DNA of 55,696 nucleotides from JAFGHJ01 sp964534175. GTDB lineage: Bacteria > Hydrothermota > UBA3072. Shown here in pieces: positions 25,552-33,585 of this stretch. The DNA lies in contig CAZHNS010000015.1 in NCBI GenBank assembly GCA_964534175.1, positions 1 to 55,696 on the forward strand. Reading direction: 5' to 3'. Made by a program: the position numbers and the translations under genes. Position 1 is the first letter of the stretch, and the number at the start of each line of letters is the position of its first letter. The notes under the pieces are model-generated. The model was not told the DNA's origin, ran no database searches, and worked only from the letters and a program-made list of their open reading frames with translations.

Positions 25552-25579
25552 TTGACTTTATTGCCTTTTATTCTTAATT
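25552..25579 (+). promoter_or_regulatory. Promoter of the CHASE2 cyclase, predicted leaderless
   Basis: TTGACT at 25552-25557, 16-base spacer, TTAATT at 25574-25579, then seven bases to the ATG at 25587. There is no Shine-Dalgarno in front of this ATG. The geometry puts the transcription start at or one base from the A of ATG. Confidence 0.6.
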
Positions 25580-25586
25580 ATCTTGT

Positions 25587-27557
25587 ATGAAAAAGAACAC
25601 GACATTAATATTACTGGGTTTTGCAATTGTTATCATACTATTTGTGTTTATGGAACTAAGACCCCAAAGCTACATGCCTCTCGAGCGGTTTCTTTATGAT
25701 AAAAGAGAATTTTTCGAAATTGACCTGAACCGGGAAAGAAATGAAATAATTATCGTGGATATAGATGCGAAAAGTGTAGATGAACTTGGCAGGTACCATA
25801 ATTGGCCAAGATATTACTTCGGTAAGGCAATAAATGTTGTTTCTTCGCAGAGACCTTATGTGATAGGGTTGGACATAATATTCTCCGTACCTGATTCGTT
25901 GAGCAATTTCGCGGAAGAGATATATTTGAATCGCATTCAAAAGGATTTGAAAACAGTGTTTTCCTCGGTTGATTCTTTGGAAATAAAAGAGAAACTTAAA
26001 ACTTCTCTTTCTTCTTTTTCTTTTGATTCCTATGTTGCACAATCAATAAAAAAGGCAGGTAATGTAGTGCTTGCTTCCTACTTAAATACAGATAGCTTAA
26101 ACAAGCCTGTAAGCGATTTGAGTGAATATTACCTTAGAAAAGTAAGTCCTCCGTCGAGACCAGAACTTACTTTTGAAGGAATAACGGAACCGATTCCGGG
26201 ATACTTAAATGCTGGTGCCAGGATAGGATTGGTTAATGATGTTTTCGACCCTGACGGCATAAGAAGAAGGGATCCGTTATTTTTTAATTACAAAAATCAT
26301 ACATTGCCTTCTTTCTCTCTTGCAATAGCGGTGAGAGCAGTGAAGGATTGGGATTTTAATAATGGAAAATTGCGAATTTTGGGAAGAGAAATACCTCTAG
26401 AAGATAACGTTTATTTGAAGATAAAGTATCAGGGAGATGCAAAAACATTCAAATATGTTTCGATTGTGGACATTGTAAAAGGCAATATTCCTGATACTTT
26501 ATTTACAAAAAAGATAGTTTTATTTGGCTCTTCCCTTCCGGAATTATACGATTATTCACAAGCTCCTTTTGGTGCTAAATTACCGGGTGTTGAATGTCAT
26601 GCTAACGTAATACATAATATTTTATTCTCTAACCCAATTATAACTCCTCCTAAGTATATAGTAATTATAATTTCAATTTTCTTAATTTTTCTCACCTTAC
26701 TATTAGCAAACAAAACCGCTCCTTATGTTTCACCCATAATTACTTTTATAATTATGATAGGATATCTGTTATTTACAATCGTGATGTATATGAGTTATTT
26801 CGTATCCTACGAGATGTCTAGGCCGGTAATTGGTATTATATTTGCCTTCTTGAGTGGGCTAAGTTCCAGAATTTATTTTGGGGAGGAAGAAAAGAAATGG
26901 ATTAAGGATTTATTTTCGAGATATGTTTCGGAGGAAGTAGTAAAACAAATAATGGATTCTCCTCATTTAAGTCTTGAAGGAAAACGCCAGGATATCAGTG
27001 TCTTATTTTGCGATATCAGAAACTTTACTCCGAGAGCCGAAAGTGAGGATCCGGAAAATATTGTAGCAATTCTAAACGCTTATTTTGAAGAAATGTCGAA
27101 CACTATTTTTCAATACGGGGGTATGGTAGACAAATATCTGGGAGATGGAATTATGGCTCTTTTCGGGGCACCAATAAACCAACCCGGACACGCAGACAGA
27201 GCAGTTTCCTGCGCTATTAAAATGCAAGACCGTATCCATTATCTCAACCAAAAGGAAATAATGAAAGGAAAATCTCCTCTTGTTATTGGAATAGGTATAA
27301 GTTCCGGTGAATCCGTGATTGGTAACGTTGGGTCTACAAATAGAATTGAATACACGGCTATAGGAGATCCCGTAAATACGTCTGCGCGTATAGAACCTCT
27401 TAATAAGGAATATAAAACAAAAATATTAATATCAGAAAGCACAAAAAATAGACTTCAGGGAACTTACAAAATACATTTTGTTGGGAAAATACAGCTTAAA
27501 GGCAAAAGTGAATCTACCGGGATATATGCAATTACTTCCGATTTATCTTTATGGTAG
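25587..27557 (+). CDS. Membrane adenylate/guanylate cyclase with CHASE2 sensor
   Basis: 656 residues. One N-terminal membrane helix (about residues 5-23) is followed by an extracytoplasmic CHASE2 domain (about 30-345; IIIVDIDAKSVDELGRYHNWPR, VIGLDIIFS and KIVLFGSS are typical) and three membrane helices at about 350-430. The class III cyclase domain is at about 465-645 and looks catalytically complete: VLFCDIRNFT (first Asp near 474), YLGDGIMALFG (second Asp near 519) and AIGDPVNTSARIE with the transition-state Asn and Arg. It would make cAMP or cGMP in response to an envelope signal. It is followed by a FecR-domain protein on the same strand, a common pairing for CHASE2 proteins. Confidence 0.93.
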   Translation: MKKNTTLILLGFAIVIILFVFMELRPQSYMPLERFLYDKREFFEIDLNRERNEIIIVDIDAKSVDELGRYHNWPRYYFGKAINVVSSQRPYVIGLDIIFSVPDSLSNFAEEIYLNRIQKDLKTVFSSVDSLEIKEKLKTSLSSFSFDSYVAQSIKKAGNVVLASYLNTDSLNKPVSDLSEYYLRKVSPPSRPELTFEGITEPIPGYLNAGARIGLVNDVFDPDGIRRRDPLFFNYKNHTLPSFSLAIAVRAVKDWDFNNGKLRILGREIPLEDNVYLKIKYQGDAKTFKYVSIVDIVKGNIPDTLFTKKIVLFGSSLPELYDYSQAPFGAKLPGVECHANVIHNILFSNPIITPPKYIVIIISIFLIFLTLLLANKTAPYVSPIITFIIMIGYLLFTIVMYMSYFVSYEMSRPVIGIIFAFLSGLSSRIYFGEEEKKWIKDLFSRYVSEEVVKQIMDSPHLSLEGKRQDISVLFCDIRNFTPRAESEDPENIVAILNAYFEEMSNTIFQYGGMVDKYLGDGIMALFGAPINQPGHADRAVSCAIKMQDRIHYLNQKEIMKGKSPLVIGIGISSGESVIGNVGSTNRIEYTAIGDPVNTSARIEPLNKEYKTKILISESTKNRLQGTYKIHFVGKIQLKGKSESTGIYAITSDLSLW

Positions 27558-27560
27558 GAA

Positions 27561-27632
27561 AACAGAATCAACTACAGAAAACAGAGAGAAATAATTGTGA
27601 TGATGAAAGAGACACCGAGAATAAAGAGAAAA
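27561..27632. repeat. Degenerate 9-bp repeat remnant
   Basis: A purine-rich stretch with repeated ACAGA, AACAGAGAG and GACACCGAG-like words, which on the other strand resembles the CTCTGTGTT nonamer at 33481. Units are poorly kept and the phase drifts. It fills most of the 151-base gap between the cyclase and the FecR-domain gene. Confidence 0.4.
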
Positions 27633-27708
27633 AAGTTAGATGGCAGTACTACATATTTACGGAACTAATTTTAAGTAAGTTTATCTAAATTTAGAAAAAG
27701 GAGAAGTT

Positions 27709-28893
27709 ATGTTATTGTTAATTTTAGGTACAATTTTGAATTTTTATACAAACGATGTAGTGGTTAAAAGGGCCGATAGTACAATTATACCTACAATAGG
27801 TATGGTGTTACAGGATAATGATACAATAATATCAAATGATAGTTCTCAGGCTGAAATACTTTATTCTGATAGTAGTACTCTTTACATAGACGAAAACTCA
27901 AGAATTTCCACTTCGGGGATAGGAGAAAGGTCCGTTTTTATTTCTATTGGTCGAGTGTGGGCTAAGATAAAAAAATTGATAAAAGGTGAATCTTTTGAAG
28001 TGAAAAGCCCATTATCTGTTTCCGGAGTAATGGGAACCGAGTTTGAAGTGTCTTATATTAATGATGAGTCGCAGATTAAAGTGATGGATGGAAAAGTAGC
28101 TACGCAGGACAAGCAGACCGGTCGAGAAGTAATTCTTGAAAGAGAAAAAATGGCTAAGATAAGAAGAAATATGGAAATGGAAGTAAGAGAGTTTAAATTA
28201 AAAGAAATGAAGAAGTGGTATGAATGGAAAAAAGACCACCTGGAATTTTTACTTATGAAAATCGAGCAAGCTTTGATTAAAGGTAGAGTTAAACAGGCAT
28301 CCAGATTGATAGCACAGGGTTATGTTCTTGCCCGAAGATTAAAATTAGCTGATGAGTATAGGATAAAAATTGAAGAATTAAAGAAAAAATACGAACAACA
28401 GGAAGAAAAACAGGGATTCATAGAAAAGAGATTAGATAATATTAATCTTTCTTATAATACTATACGCGCGGGACTTAATAGAAAAGAACCGAAGTTAATG
28501 GAATTAAGTGCAAAAATTAAGCGCTTATCGCTCCAAACTACAGAATTAGAAAGTTATATAGCAAAAGAAAGACCTTTAGTTGCAAAACAACAGCTAAATG
28601 TAATAGATTATCAGATTAAACAAATAGAAACACTTATAAAAGATATAAAACCACAAGAGATATTTGAATCGGAACGAAAAATTGAAAGTGATTATGAGTT
28701 CTTGCAAAGTGCACAAAAAATGCCCGCTTTAGATAAAGATTTAGCAAGCAAAGTAAGGGTTACGTCTAATAGAATGAAAGAATTAAAAGACAGAATTCAC
28801 AAAGCAAAGGTTATTCTTGTAAAAGATTTAAGCGCTTTCAGGAAAATAAAACTTGAGCTTGTGAAATTGAAAATAGAGGCTACCCAGAGGTAG
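27709..28893 (+). CDS. FecR-domain secreted protein with long coiled coil
   Basis: 394 residues; AAGGAG lies five bases before ATG 27709. A short hydrophobic N-terminus (MLLLILGTILNFYT) may be a signal sequence. The FecR domain is at about residues 15-130 (VVKRADSTIIPTIGMVLQ, AEILYSDSSTLYIDENSRIS, VKSPLSVSGVMGTEFEVS). The remaining 260 residues are Lys/Glu-rich helices with heptad character, probably a coiled coil (about 150-390). Here the FecR domain is not tied to a sigma factor or TonB receptor but to the upstream CHASE2 cyclase, which suggests a periplasmic partner of that sensor. The pairing is known from other genomes; the mechanism is not. Confidence 0.85.
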   Translation: MLLLILGTILNFYTNDVVVKRADSTIIPTIGMVLQDNDTIISNDSSQAEILYSDSSTLYIDENSRISTSGIGERSVFISIGRVWAKIKKLIKGESFEVKSPLSVSGVMGTEFEVSYINDESQIKVMDGKVATQDKQTGREVILEREKMAKIRRNMEMEVREFKLKEMKKWYEWKKDHLEFLLMKIEQALIKGRVKQASRLIAQGYVLARRLKLADEYRIKIEELKKKYEQQEEKQGFIEKRLDNINLSYNTIRAGLNRKEPKLMELSAKIKRLSLQTTELESYIAKERPLVAKQQLNVIDYQIKQIETLIKDIKPQEIFESERKIESDYEFLQSAQKMPALDKDLASKVRVTSNRMKELKDRIHKAKVILVKDLSAFRKIKLELVKLKIEATQR

Positions 28894-28998
28894 TCTGTAA
28901 AGGGTTATAGTTTTCTGTTTATAAAAAATATTCGGTTAAATTTAACTTTTTCTTAAGGCTTATTGATATTATAAACCAAAACCTTAAAAAATTCAGCC

Positions 28999-29445
28999 TT
29001 AAACAGCTTTTTTATCTCTAATTATTTCCCATCCTTCTATGTCGCCTTCAACTACTCTGAAAAGCGGATGAGGTTCGAGTCTTGTTTTTTGAGTTAGCTC
29101 TTTATATCTCATGACGTCTCTCATTTTTAGTTTTTTGAGCAGATGATTTTTTTCATAATTCAATTGTTCTCGATTTACTTCCAATTTAACCGGTTTGAAG
29201 TCCCATCTTATTTTGTCGTAGGTGAAATTATATCCCCTTTTAACCGACTCCTGGTAAACAGTTTCCAGATACTGATTGATACAGTTAAGTGGATCAGGTG
29301 CTTTCTTGAATCGTTCAAGCTGTGGGTGATTTTTATATCCCTTTGTTTTCCCTTCAAGAACCTTTTTTGCCAGAAGTGCCTCTCTCCACAGGGCAAGAAG
29401 CCCCTTTTTGTCAAGATACTTAGGATGCAATGACCAGATTCTCAT
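28999..29445 (-). CDS. Pyrimidine dimer DNA glycosylase family protein
   Basis: 148 residues starting MRIWSLHPKYLDKKGLLALW, the typical opening of the Pyr_excise family related to T4 endonuclease V. R21-E22 line up with the R22-E23 pair of the T4 enzyme, where the Glu is catalytic. The family would excise cyclobutane dimers and cut the abasic site. It lies 3 bases downstream of the YjbQ-like gene, so they are one transcript. Unlike T4 endonuclease V the second residue is Arg, so Met removal and the N-terminal amine nucleophile are not assured. Confidence 0.85.
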   Translation of the reverse strand: MRIWSLHPKYLDKKGLLALWREALLAKKVLEGKTKGYKNHPQLERFKKAPDPLNCINQYLETVYQESVKRGYNFTYDKIRWDFKPVKLEVNREQLNYEKNHLLKKLKMRDVMRYKELTQKTRLEPHPLFRVVEGDIEGWEIIRDKKAV

Positions 29446-29448
29446 TTT

Positions 29449-29853
29449 TTAAGCTTTTGAAACCGTTATCAGTATATTTCTGCTGCTTCTTGGCCCGTCA
29501 AACTCACAGAAGAATATATTCTGCCAGGTAGATAGTCCGAGTTTTCCTTCGACTATAGGAATCGTTTCGCTTGGTCCTACTATACCAGCTTTTAAATGCG
29601 AATCCGCATTCCCATCCTGAACGTCGTGTTTCCAGACCCCTTGAGGGATTAACTTTCTTAGTAAGTCAACTACATCTTCCTGCACGCTGTCATCCCAATT
29701 TTCCTGAATCATTATAGCAGAAGTTGCTCCTTGAGCATAAACGTTAATGAATCCGGACTTTACCTTTGACTCCTTAACACACTCTGCCACCTGTGGCGTA
29801 ATGTCGTATAATCCTTCTCTACTATTCGTCGTTATTGTTATTACCCTTTGCAT
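29449..29853 (-). CDS. YjbQ / UPF0047 family protein
   Basis: 134 residues, the usual size. Family features include GFINVYAQGATSAIMIQEN around residues 38-56, HDVQDGNADSHLKAGIVGPSE around 75-95 and the final GPRSSRNILITV. Members have been reported to have weak thiamine phosphate synthase activity; the true role is not settled. The ATG at 29853 has only GAGG two bases away, a poor spacing. Direct repeats that could be an operator lie upstream. Confidence 0.9.
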   Translation of the reverse strand: MQRVITITTNSREGLYDITPQVAECVKESKVKSGFINVYAQGATSAIMIQENWDDSVQEDVVDLLRKLIPQGVWKHDVQDGNADSHLKAGIVGPSETIPIVEGKLGLSTWQNIFFCEFDGPRSSRNILITVSKA

Positions 29854-29876
29854 AACCTCATTTTCCCTTTATTTTA

Positions 29877-29893
29877 ACATGTAGCACATGTAG
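29877..29893. repeat. 8-bp direct repeat upstream of the yjbQ-like gene
   Basis: ACATGTAG occurs twice with one base between (29877-29884 and 29886-29893), so the copies are 9 bases apart. They lie 24-40 bases upstream of the start codon of the minus-strand gene, just upstream of a TAAAAT that could serve as a -10 box. A regulator site is possible. Confidence 0.4.
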
Positions 29894-29908
29894 ATATTGT
29901 AGTTTTTT

Positions 29909-29948
29909 ACCAATTAACTAATAAACCAATTAACAAATTTACCAATAC
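29909..29948. repeat. Octamer repeat, one arm only (copy 3)
   Basis: Five units of 8 bases close to ACCAATTA or ACTAATAA follow a T-run and continue up to the stop codon of the DUF2235 gene at 29949. Only the right arm of the element is present; the side before the T-run is not recognisable as repeat units. Confidence 0.65.
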
Positions 29949-31076
29949 TCAATCCACAATCTTATATCTGTCTCTTATAATTTTTGCGTTTGGAGGATTG
30001 TACTGGATTCTTAATGTTTTCGTGGTTTTCCCGAACCGGACAAGACTTGTTGTTTTTCTGCTTCTCTGCAATTTTATCATCGAAGCGTGTATTTTTGGGG
30101 ATAAATTTTCATCTTCTTTATTATCTTTTAATACATAAATTTTTCTGATAGATTTCTTCCAGCCCAGGCCAAAAAAATGAAAAACGAATTCTTCCTTTTC
30201 TTCGATTTCCGTATAGTTATTTAACACATCCTTCTTGAATTTGATTTTGTTCTTGTATTTCTTTGAATGTTTATTAAGTCTGTCAACCATGAATCCAAAA
30301 GAGATCTTGCCCATAGCGTTTTCCTTATAACTTCCGCCAACGTCCGAATGTACCCCGGGGAACCAAACTTCTTCAACCACACCTGGCTTATAATTCATTA
30401 ATGTTGGCACGTAGGCATTTCTCGTTTCATCCATACAAACGCAATGAACAGCATTTTTAACATTCTTTGCAACGTGCATATCTTTAAATAAATTCCATCT
30501 TGCAAAGGGGATCCCCAAGATATTTATAGGTATGCCGAAAGCTCCTACAGTATCCCATACCCCCAGGAATTCAACATCAACGTTGTGCTTTTTTCCGCTC
30601 GAGATATACCGCACGAATCTATCTTCAATATTTCTTGTTGTTCTATTCGTAGCGGTTTCCCATATTACTTTAATATTTTCAGGAATTCCTTCCTTGTGAA
30701 CTTGATTGGCAAGCATTCTTGCACTAGCTGCACCTCTACTGAAACCGAAAATGTAAATTTTATCTCCTGGGTGATATTCTCTCGCAATCGTCGCATACGC
30801 TTCATCTCTTATTCTTTTTTCATCATTACCTGTACCTCCACCTATATATCTACCCCAAAAATTGTAATCGTCATCATTCCCAATACCTCTAAAATATCTT
30901 GAAATTTGTTCCGGAGAGTCCTCCTTTAGAGCCCTAAAGAGCTTAACAACATTAGTAATAAGACCGCTACCCTGCTTTCCGTTTTCATCATTCCAGGTAC
31001 CATCCATAAATATAAAGACATTTCTTTCCTTTGGTTTTGCATTAAAATTTTTTTTGTATTTTTTTTCTATCCTCAT
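29949..31076 (-). CDS. DUF2235 alpha/beta hydrolase-like protein
   Basis: 375 residues. The DUF2235 core is plain: VFIFMDGTWNDENG at about 20-33, the nucleophile elbow GFSRGAASAR with its Ser near residue 112, VEFLGVWDTVGAFGIP near 170 and GVHSDVGGSY near 240 supplying Asp/His candidates. The family includes the Tle1 phospholipase effectors of type VI secretion, but many members are stand-alone. No signal peptide or secretion adaptor was seen, so the substrate is open. It is the third gene of a probable operon with DUF3795 and YoaP-like genes. Confidence 0.88.
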   Translation of the reverse strand: MRIEKKYKKNFNAKPKERNVFIFMDGTWNDENGKQGSGLITNVVKLFRALKEDSPEQISRYFRGIGNDDDYNFWGRYIGGGTGNDEKRIRDEAYATIAREYHPGDKIYIFGFSRGAASARMLANQVHKEGIPENIKVIWETATNRTTRNIEDRFVRYISSGKKHNVDVEFLGVWDTVGAFGIPINILGIPFARWNLFKDMHVAKNVKNAVHCVCMDETRNAYVPTLMNYKPGVVEEVWFPGVHSDVGGSYKENAMGKISFGFMVDRLNKHSKKYKNKIKFKKDVLNNYTEIEEKEEFVFHFFGLGWKKSIRKIYVLKDNKEDENLSPKIHASMIKLQRSRKTTSLVRFGKTTKTLRIQYNPPNAKIIRDRYKIVD

Positions 31077-31102
31077 TTCTTGACTTTCCCCTTTTTTGAA
31101 TT

Positions 31103-31570
31103 TTAATCTTCTTTATCCCAGTAATGATGGGCTTTTCCCTGCTTTATCCATTCTTCAAAACCCATCTCTTTAATTTCTTTTAAATTTTTTATCATAGCTT
31201 CATAATGAAGACCTTTCATTACTTTAAGTTTTTCGCAATTTTTAAAATCATCACACTTATAACATGCAAAAAACCCTTTACTTCTGCAGCATTTCCTAAT
31301 TTCACAGTCTACATTATCATCCGTTCTTGCCCTGCAGACCATCGGACATCTTAGACCTGTAATAAAGACTATTTTATCAAAAATCTTATCATAGTCTTTA
31401 AGTTGATCAGGGAAAATGGCTTTAGCCGATTTCTCGAATTCATATTTTTCCAGTACGCCCTTGAAATCCTCAGCGGCATCGGCAATCACGCCAGTATAAC
31501 CCAGACAATCACCGCAGTAAATACCACAATAGGCAAGTAATTCCTTTTTCATTTTCTTTCCTTTAGCCAT
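31103..31570 (-). CDS. DUF3795 cysteine-rich protein
   Basis: 155 residues. CGIYCGDCLGY opens the conserved part, and further pairs are in RCPMVC, CEIRKCC and CYKCDDFKNC, so at least ten cysteines could bind zinc or an iron-sulphur cluster. Function of the family is unknown. ATG 31570 has a distant GGAG; an in-frame ATG at 31552 preceded by AAAGG is a good alternative start (MKKELLAYCG). It sits 14 bases after the YoaP-like gene and 26 before DUF2235. Confidence 0.85.
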   Translation of the reverse strand: MAKGKKMKKELLAYCGIYCGDCLGYTGVIADAAEDFKGVLEKYEFEKSAKAIFPDQLKDYDKIFDKIVFITGLRCPMVCRARTDDNVDCEIRKCCRSKGFFACYKCDDFKNCEKLKVMKGLHYEAMIKNLKEIKEMGFEEWIKQGKAHHYWDKED

Positions 31571-31584
31571 TGGATTCCAAACTC

Positions 31585-32361
31585 CTACTTCTTAATTTTA
31601 TTCATAATATTAATGAATCTTGTGTTACTTATCGGATGGTCGGCAATAACTTCACCGTCAAATATAATGCAAAATGTTCCGAAACCTCGTGGTGTATCTT
31701 GTGCTTCTTTACAATTTTTCAAATTCACTAAATTTACCTTTATACCAAGCTCTTTTTCTGCAGTCTCAACTATAGTTTTTACATTTTTTACCGAGTAGGG
31801 ACATTGGTCTGCTCTGATTATAGTTAAGCCTTTATCATAGGAACTAAGATTCTTTTCCATCCCTGTCTTGAATTTTGGTGTTGGTGCGTCCTTCTTGATT
31901 TTTTTTACAAGTAGCTCAAAATCGGGCGGCGCTTTATCTACAATCTCAAAGGAGTGTTTTAAAAAGAACTCGTTTCCTACCATAAATGGGCCCTTACGGG
32001 TTACAACAGCTACTCCATACATATTTTCACTTTTTGCATCTTTAAAACATTCGCTTAATAGCATTGAACCATATCCTTTGTTTTTGTAAATCTTTTTAAA
32101 TCCTGCGAAAATACAGTGTATAAACATATAGCCGGCTGCGTCAACCGGTCTCCAGCAGTATTCTCCGGGTATGTATTCAATCATTCCCTGATTTTTGTCT
32201 TTATTCGAGTACAGAGTTTTTATTTTTAGCCCTTCGGTAAAACGTTTTTTTAACCACTCAACTTTTTCCGGAAATCCGGGCGTTTTGATGTTCTTATACC
32301 CGCAAACACCTAACTTGAGAATATTTTCCGAATTAGTATCGATTATTTTTATTCCTTCCAT
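31585..32361 (-). CDS. GNAT acetyltransferase fused to YoaP-like C-terminal domain
   Basis: 258 residues. The first 140 residues form a GNAT-type fold with the acetyl-CoA loop around YKNKGYGSMLLSE (residues 92-104). The C-terminal part from about residue 150 is YoaP-like with a thioredoxin-type motif ADQCPYSVKN near 186 and VNLKNCKEAQ near 225. The fusion is known in Bacillus YoaP and many uncharacterised proteins; substrate unknown. It is the first gene of the three-gene operon. The ribosome-binding site is weak. Confidence 0.82.
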   Translation of the reverse strand: MEGIKIIDTNSENILKLGVCGYKNIKTPGFPEKVEWLKKRFTEGLKIKTLYSNKDKNQGMIEYIPGEYCWRPVDAAGYMFIHCIFAGFKKIYKNKGYGSMLLSECFKDAKSENMYGVAVVTRKGPFMVGNEFFLKHSFEIVDKAPPDFELLVKKIKKDAPTPKFKTGMEKNLSSYDKGLTIIRADQCPYSVKNVKTIVETAEKELGIKVNLVNLKNCKEAQDTPRGFGTFCIIFDGEVIADHPISNTRFINIMNKIKK

Positions 32362-32471
32362 ATTTGATTTCCCGTTTTTATATCAAAAATTATTTTTCTA
32401 TTCTAATAGATATCTAATCATCTTAATATAATTTTAGTTTATTTATAATCAAGCATTGCAACAAAAAATTT

Positions 32472-33272
32472 TTAGGTAATTTGTAAATTTAATTCATCAA
32501 TTATATTTTCGTAGCGGATCAGGAAGATTTTTTTGAAGAATTTTGTTTTTAAGGAAATCTTAGCTATACTAAAATCTAAATCACTTGTATTCATAAGATT
32601 TTCTCTATCAGAGATTAATAACCAGCATATTCCACTATATTTATTAAGGTATTTCTTTTCCTTTTTATAAACACTTTCCTGTAATTTTTTCTCTAAATTT
32701 TTCAGAGTCCAACTCTTAATCCAAGAAACACCTTGTCGCCACATCGAAATTTTTGTCTCTTCGGCAGAAAATAACTTAGATATAATCAATTTTCCAAAAT
32801 GATTGCCAGTATTATTATAGATAATATAGTCAGTGGATCCATTCTCTGCATAATCCTTAAACCATTTTGGAATATTTAGTTTCAATATCTTTTCGAGCCT
32901 TGTATCACTTATTTTGTCTTTACCGCAAAAGGGAATTACATTGTATGCTCCTGGAGGTAACAAATTTTTGTGTTGTTCAATTAAAGGTATTGTGATCTTT
33001 TCTAACTTCTTTAAAAAATTATTTGTTTCTGGTATTAATTCATCAAGTAAAGCTGTAACTTCAAAGTTTATCAATTTATTTTTTTGTAGTTCGAGAAAAA
33101 AATCTGGAAATTCGTATTCTTTTTCATTTTTTTTGATGTCAATTACCTTTAAATAATTTGGAGCATTGGCGGAAAATGCATACGCTGGCGCAATCTCGTT
33201 TATATATTTCGAGTCGTCTTGCAGTTCAATCAGTCCTTTCAAGTATTCTTCATTATTATGATTATCTAACAT
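32472..33272 (-). CDS. Uncharacterised protein, possible PD-(D/E)xK-like fold
   Basis: 266 residues, no family recognised. It is more A+T-rich in its codons than its neighbours and rich in Lys, Ile and Asn, which suggests recent acquisition. A PDF motif at about residues 56-58 followed ten residues later by NFEVT resembles the beta-hairpin of restriction-like nucleases (PD ... ExK variants), but Lys is replaced by Thr. No membrane segment or signal peptide. It has its own promoter (33316-33344) and an AAGGA before the ATG, and stands alone between divergent units. Confidence 0.6.
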   Translation of the reverse strand: MLDNHNNEEYLKGLIELQDDSKYINEIAPAYAFSANAPNYLKVIDIKKNEKEYEFPDFFLELQKNKLINFEVTALLDELIPETNNFLKKLEKITIPLIEQHKNLLPPGAYNVIPFCGKDKISDTRLEKILKLNIPKWFKDYAENGSTDYIIYNNTGNHFGKLIISKLFSAEETKISMWRQGVSWIKSWTLKNLEKKLQESVYKKEKKYLNKYSGICWLLISDRENLMNTSDLDFSIAKISLKTKFFKKIFLIRYENIIDELNLQIT

Positions 33273-33315
33273 TATTCCTTCAATTTATCCTTTACGTCAC
33301 CTTAGTTATCTTTTT

Positions 33316-33344
33316 ATTCTAAGTTATAATCTAAGTCATGTCAA
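33316..33344 (-). promoter_or_regulatory. Promoter of the orphan 266-residue gene
   Basis: Minus strand TTGACA (33344-33339), 17-base spacer, TAGAAT (33321-33316). Leader about 37 bases with AAGGA near the ATG at 33272. Confidence 0.7.
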
Positions 33345-33396
33345 GCCACATTAATTAATTTCCGAAATGAAAATTAAAAAATCCGTGGCATTTTTA

Positions 33397-33476
33397 GTTG
33401 GTGTGTTAGTGCGTGGTGTGTTGGTGTGTTTTTTTAAACAGACCAACGGACTAACCGACCCACAGACCAACAGTTT
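33397..33476. repeat. Octamer repeat with inverted arms (copy 4)
   Basis: Left arm: four units of consensus GTTGGTGT or GTTAGTGC (one is 7 bases). Centre: T-run then AAA. Right arm: units close to CAGACCAA and CGGACTAA at 8-base steps, complementary to the left arm. It shares the first unit GTTGGTGT GTTAGT with the copy at 25472. It is immediately followed by a nonamer repeat. Confidence 0.82.
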
Positions 33477-33480
33477 AAAA

Positions 33481-33508
33481 TCTCTGTGTTCTCTGTGTCT
33501 CTGTGTGA
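33481..33508. repeat. 9-bp tandem repeat (nonamer type)
   Basis: Three units near TCTCTGTGT in tandem. The same word series occurs at 53172-53189, a relative at 52995-53021, and in complement at 49818-49845. The 313-base gap 33273-33585 is otherwise taken up by the octamer element, the orphan gene's promoter and the folB promoter. Confidence 0.75.
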
Positions 33509-33550
33509 TAATAATCCTGGGGGATAGGATGGGATAAATAAAAAAACGTG

Positions 33551-33578
33551 TTGACAATATTTAATCGTAAATTATAAT
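33551..33578 (+). promoter_or_regulatory. Strong promoter of the folB operon, predicted leaderless
   Basis: TTGACA at 33551-33556, 16-base spacer, TATAAT at 33573-33578, both perfect consensus. Only seven bases separate the -10 box from the folB ATG (33586), and no Shine-Dalgarno is present, so the mRNA should begin at or next to the start codon. Confidence 0.85.
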
Positions 33579-33585
33579 CAAGTAA

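Noticed and set aside
27709..28893. FecR as anti-sigma regulator of an iron system
   Set aside because: No ECF sigma factor or TonB receptor is present, and the domain is secreted with a coiled coil beside a cyclase.
29949..31076. DUF2235 protein as a type VI secretion effector with immunity gene
   Set aside because: No VgrG, PAAR, Hcp or adaptor gene and no plausible immunity protein next to it.
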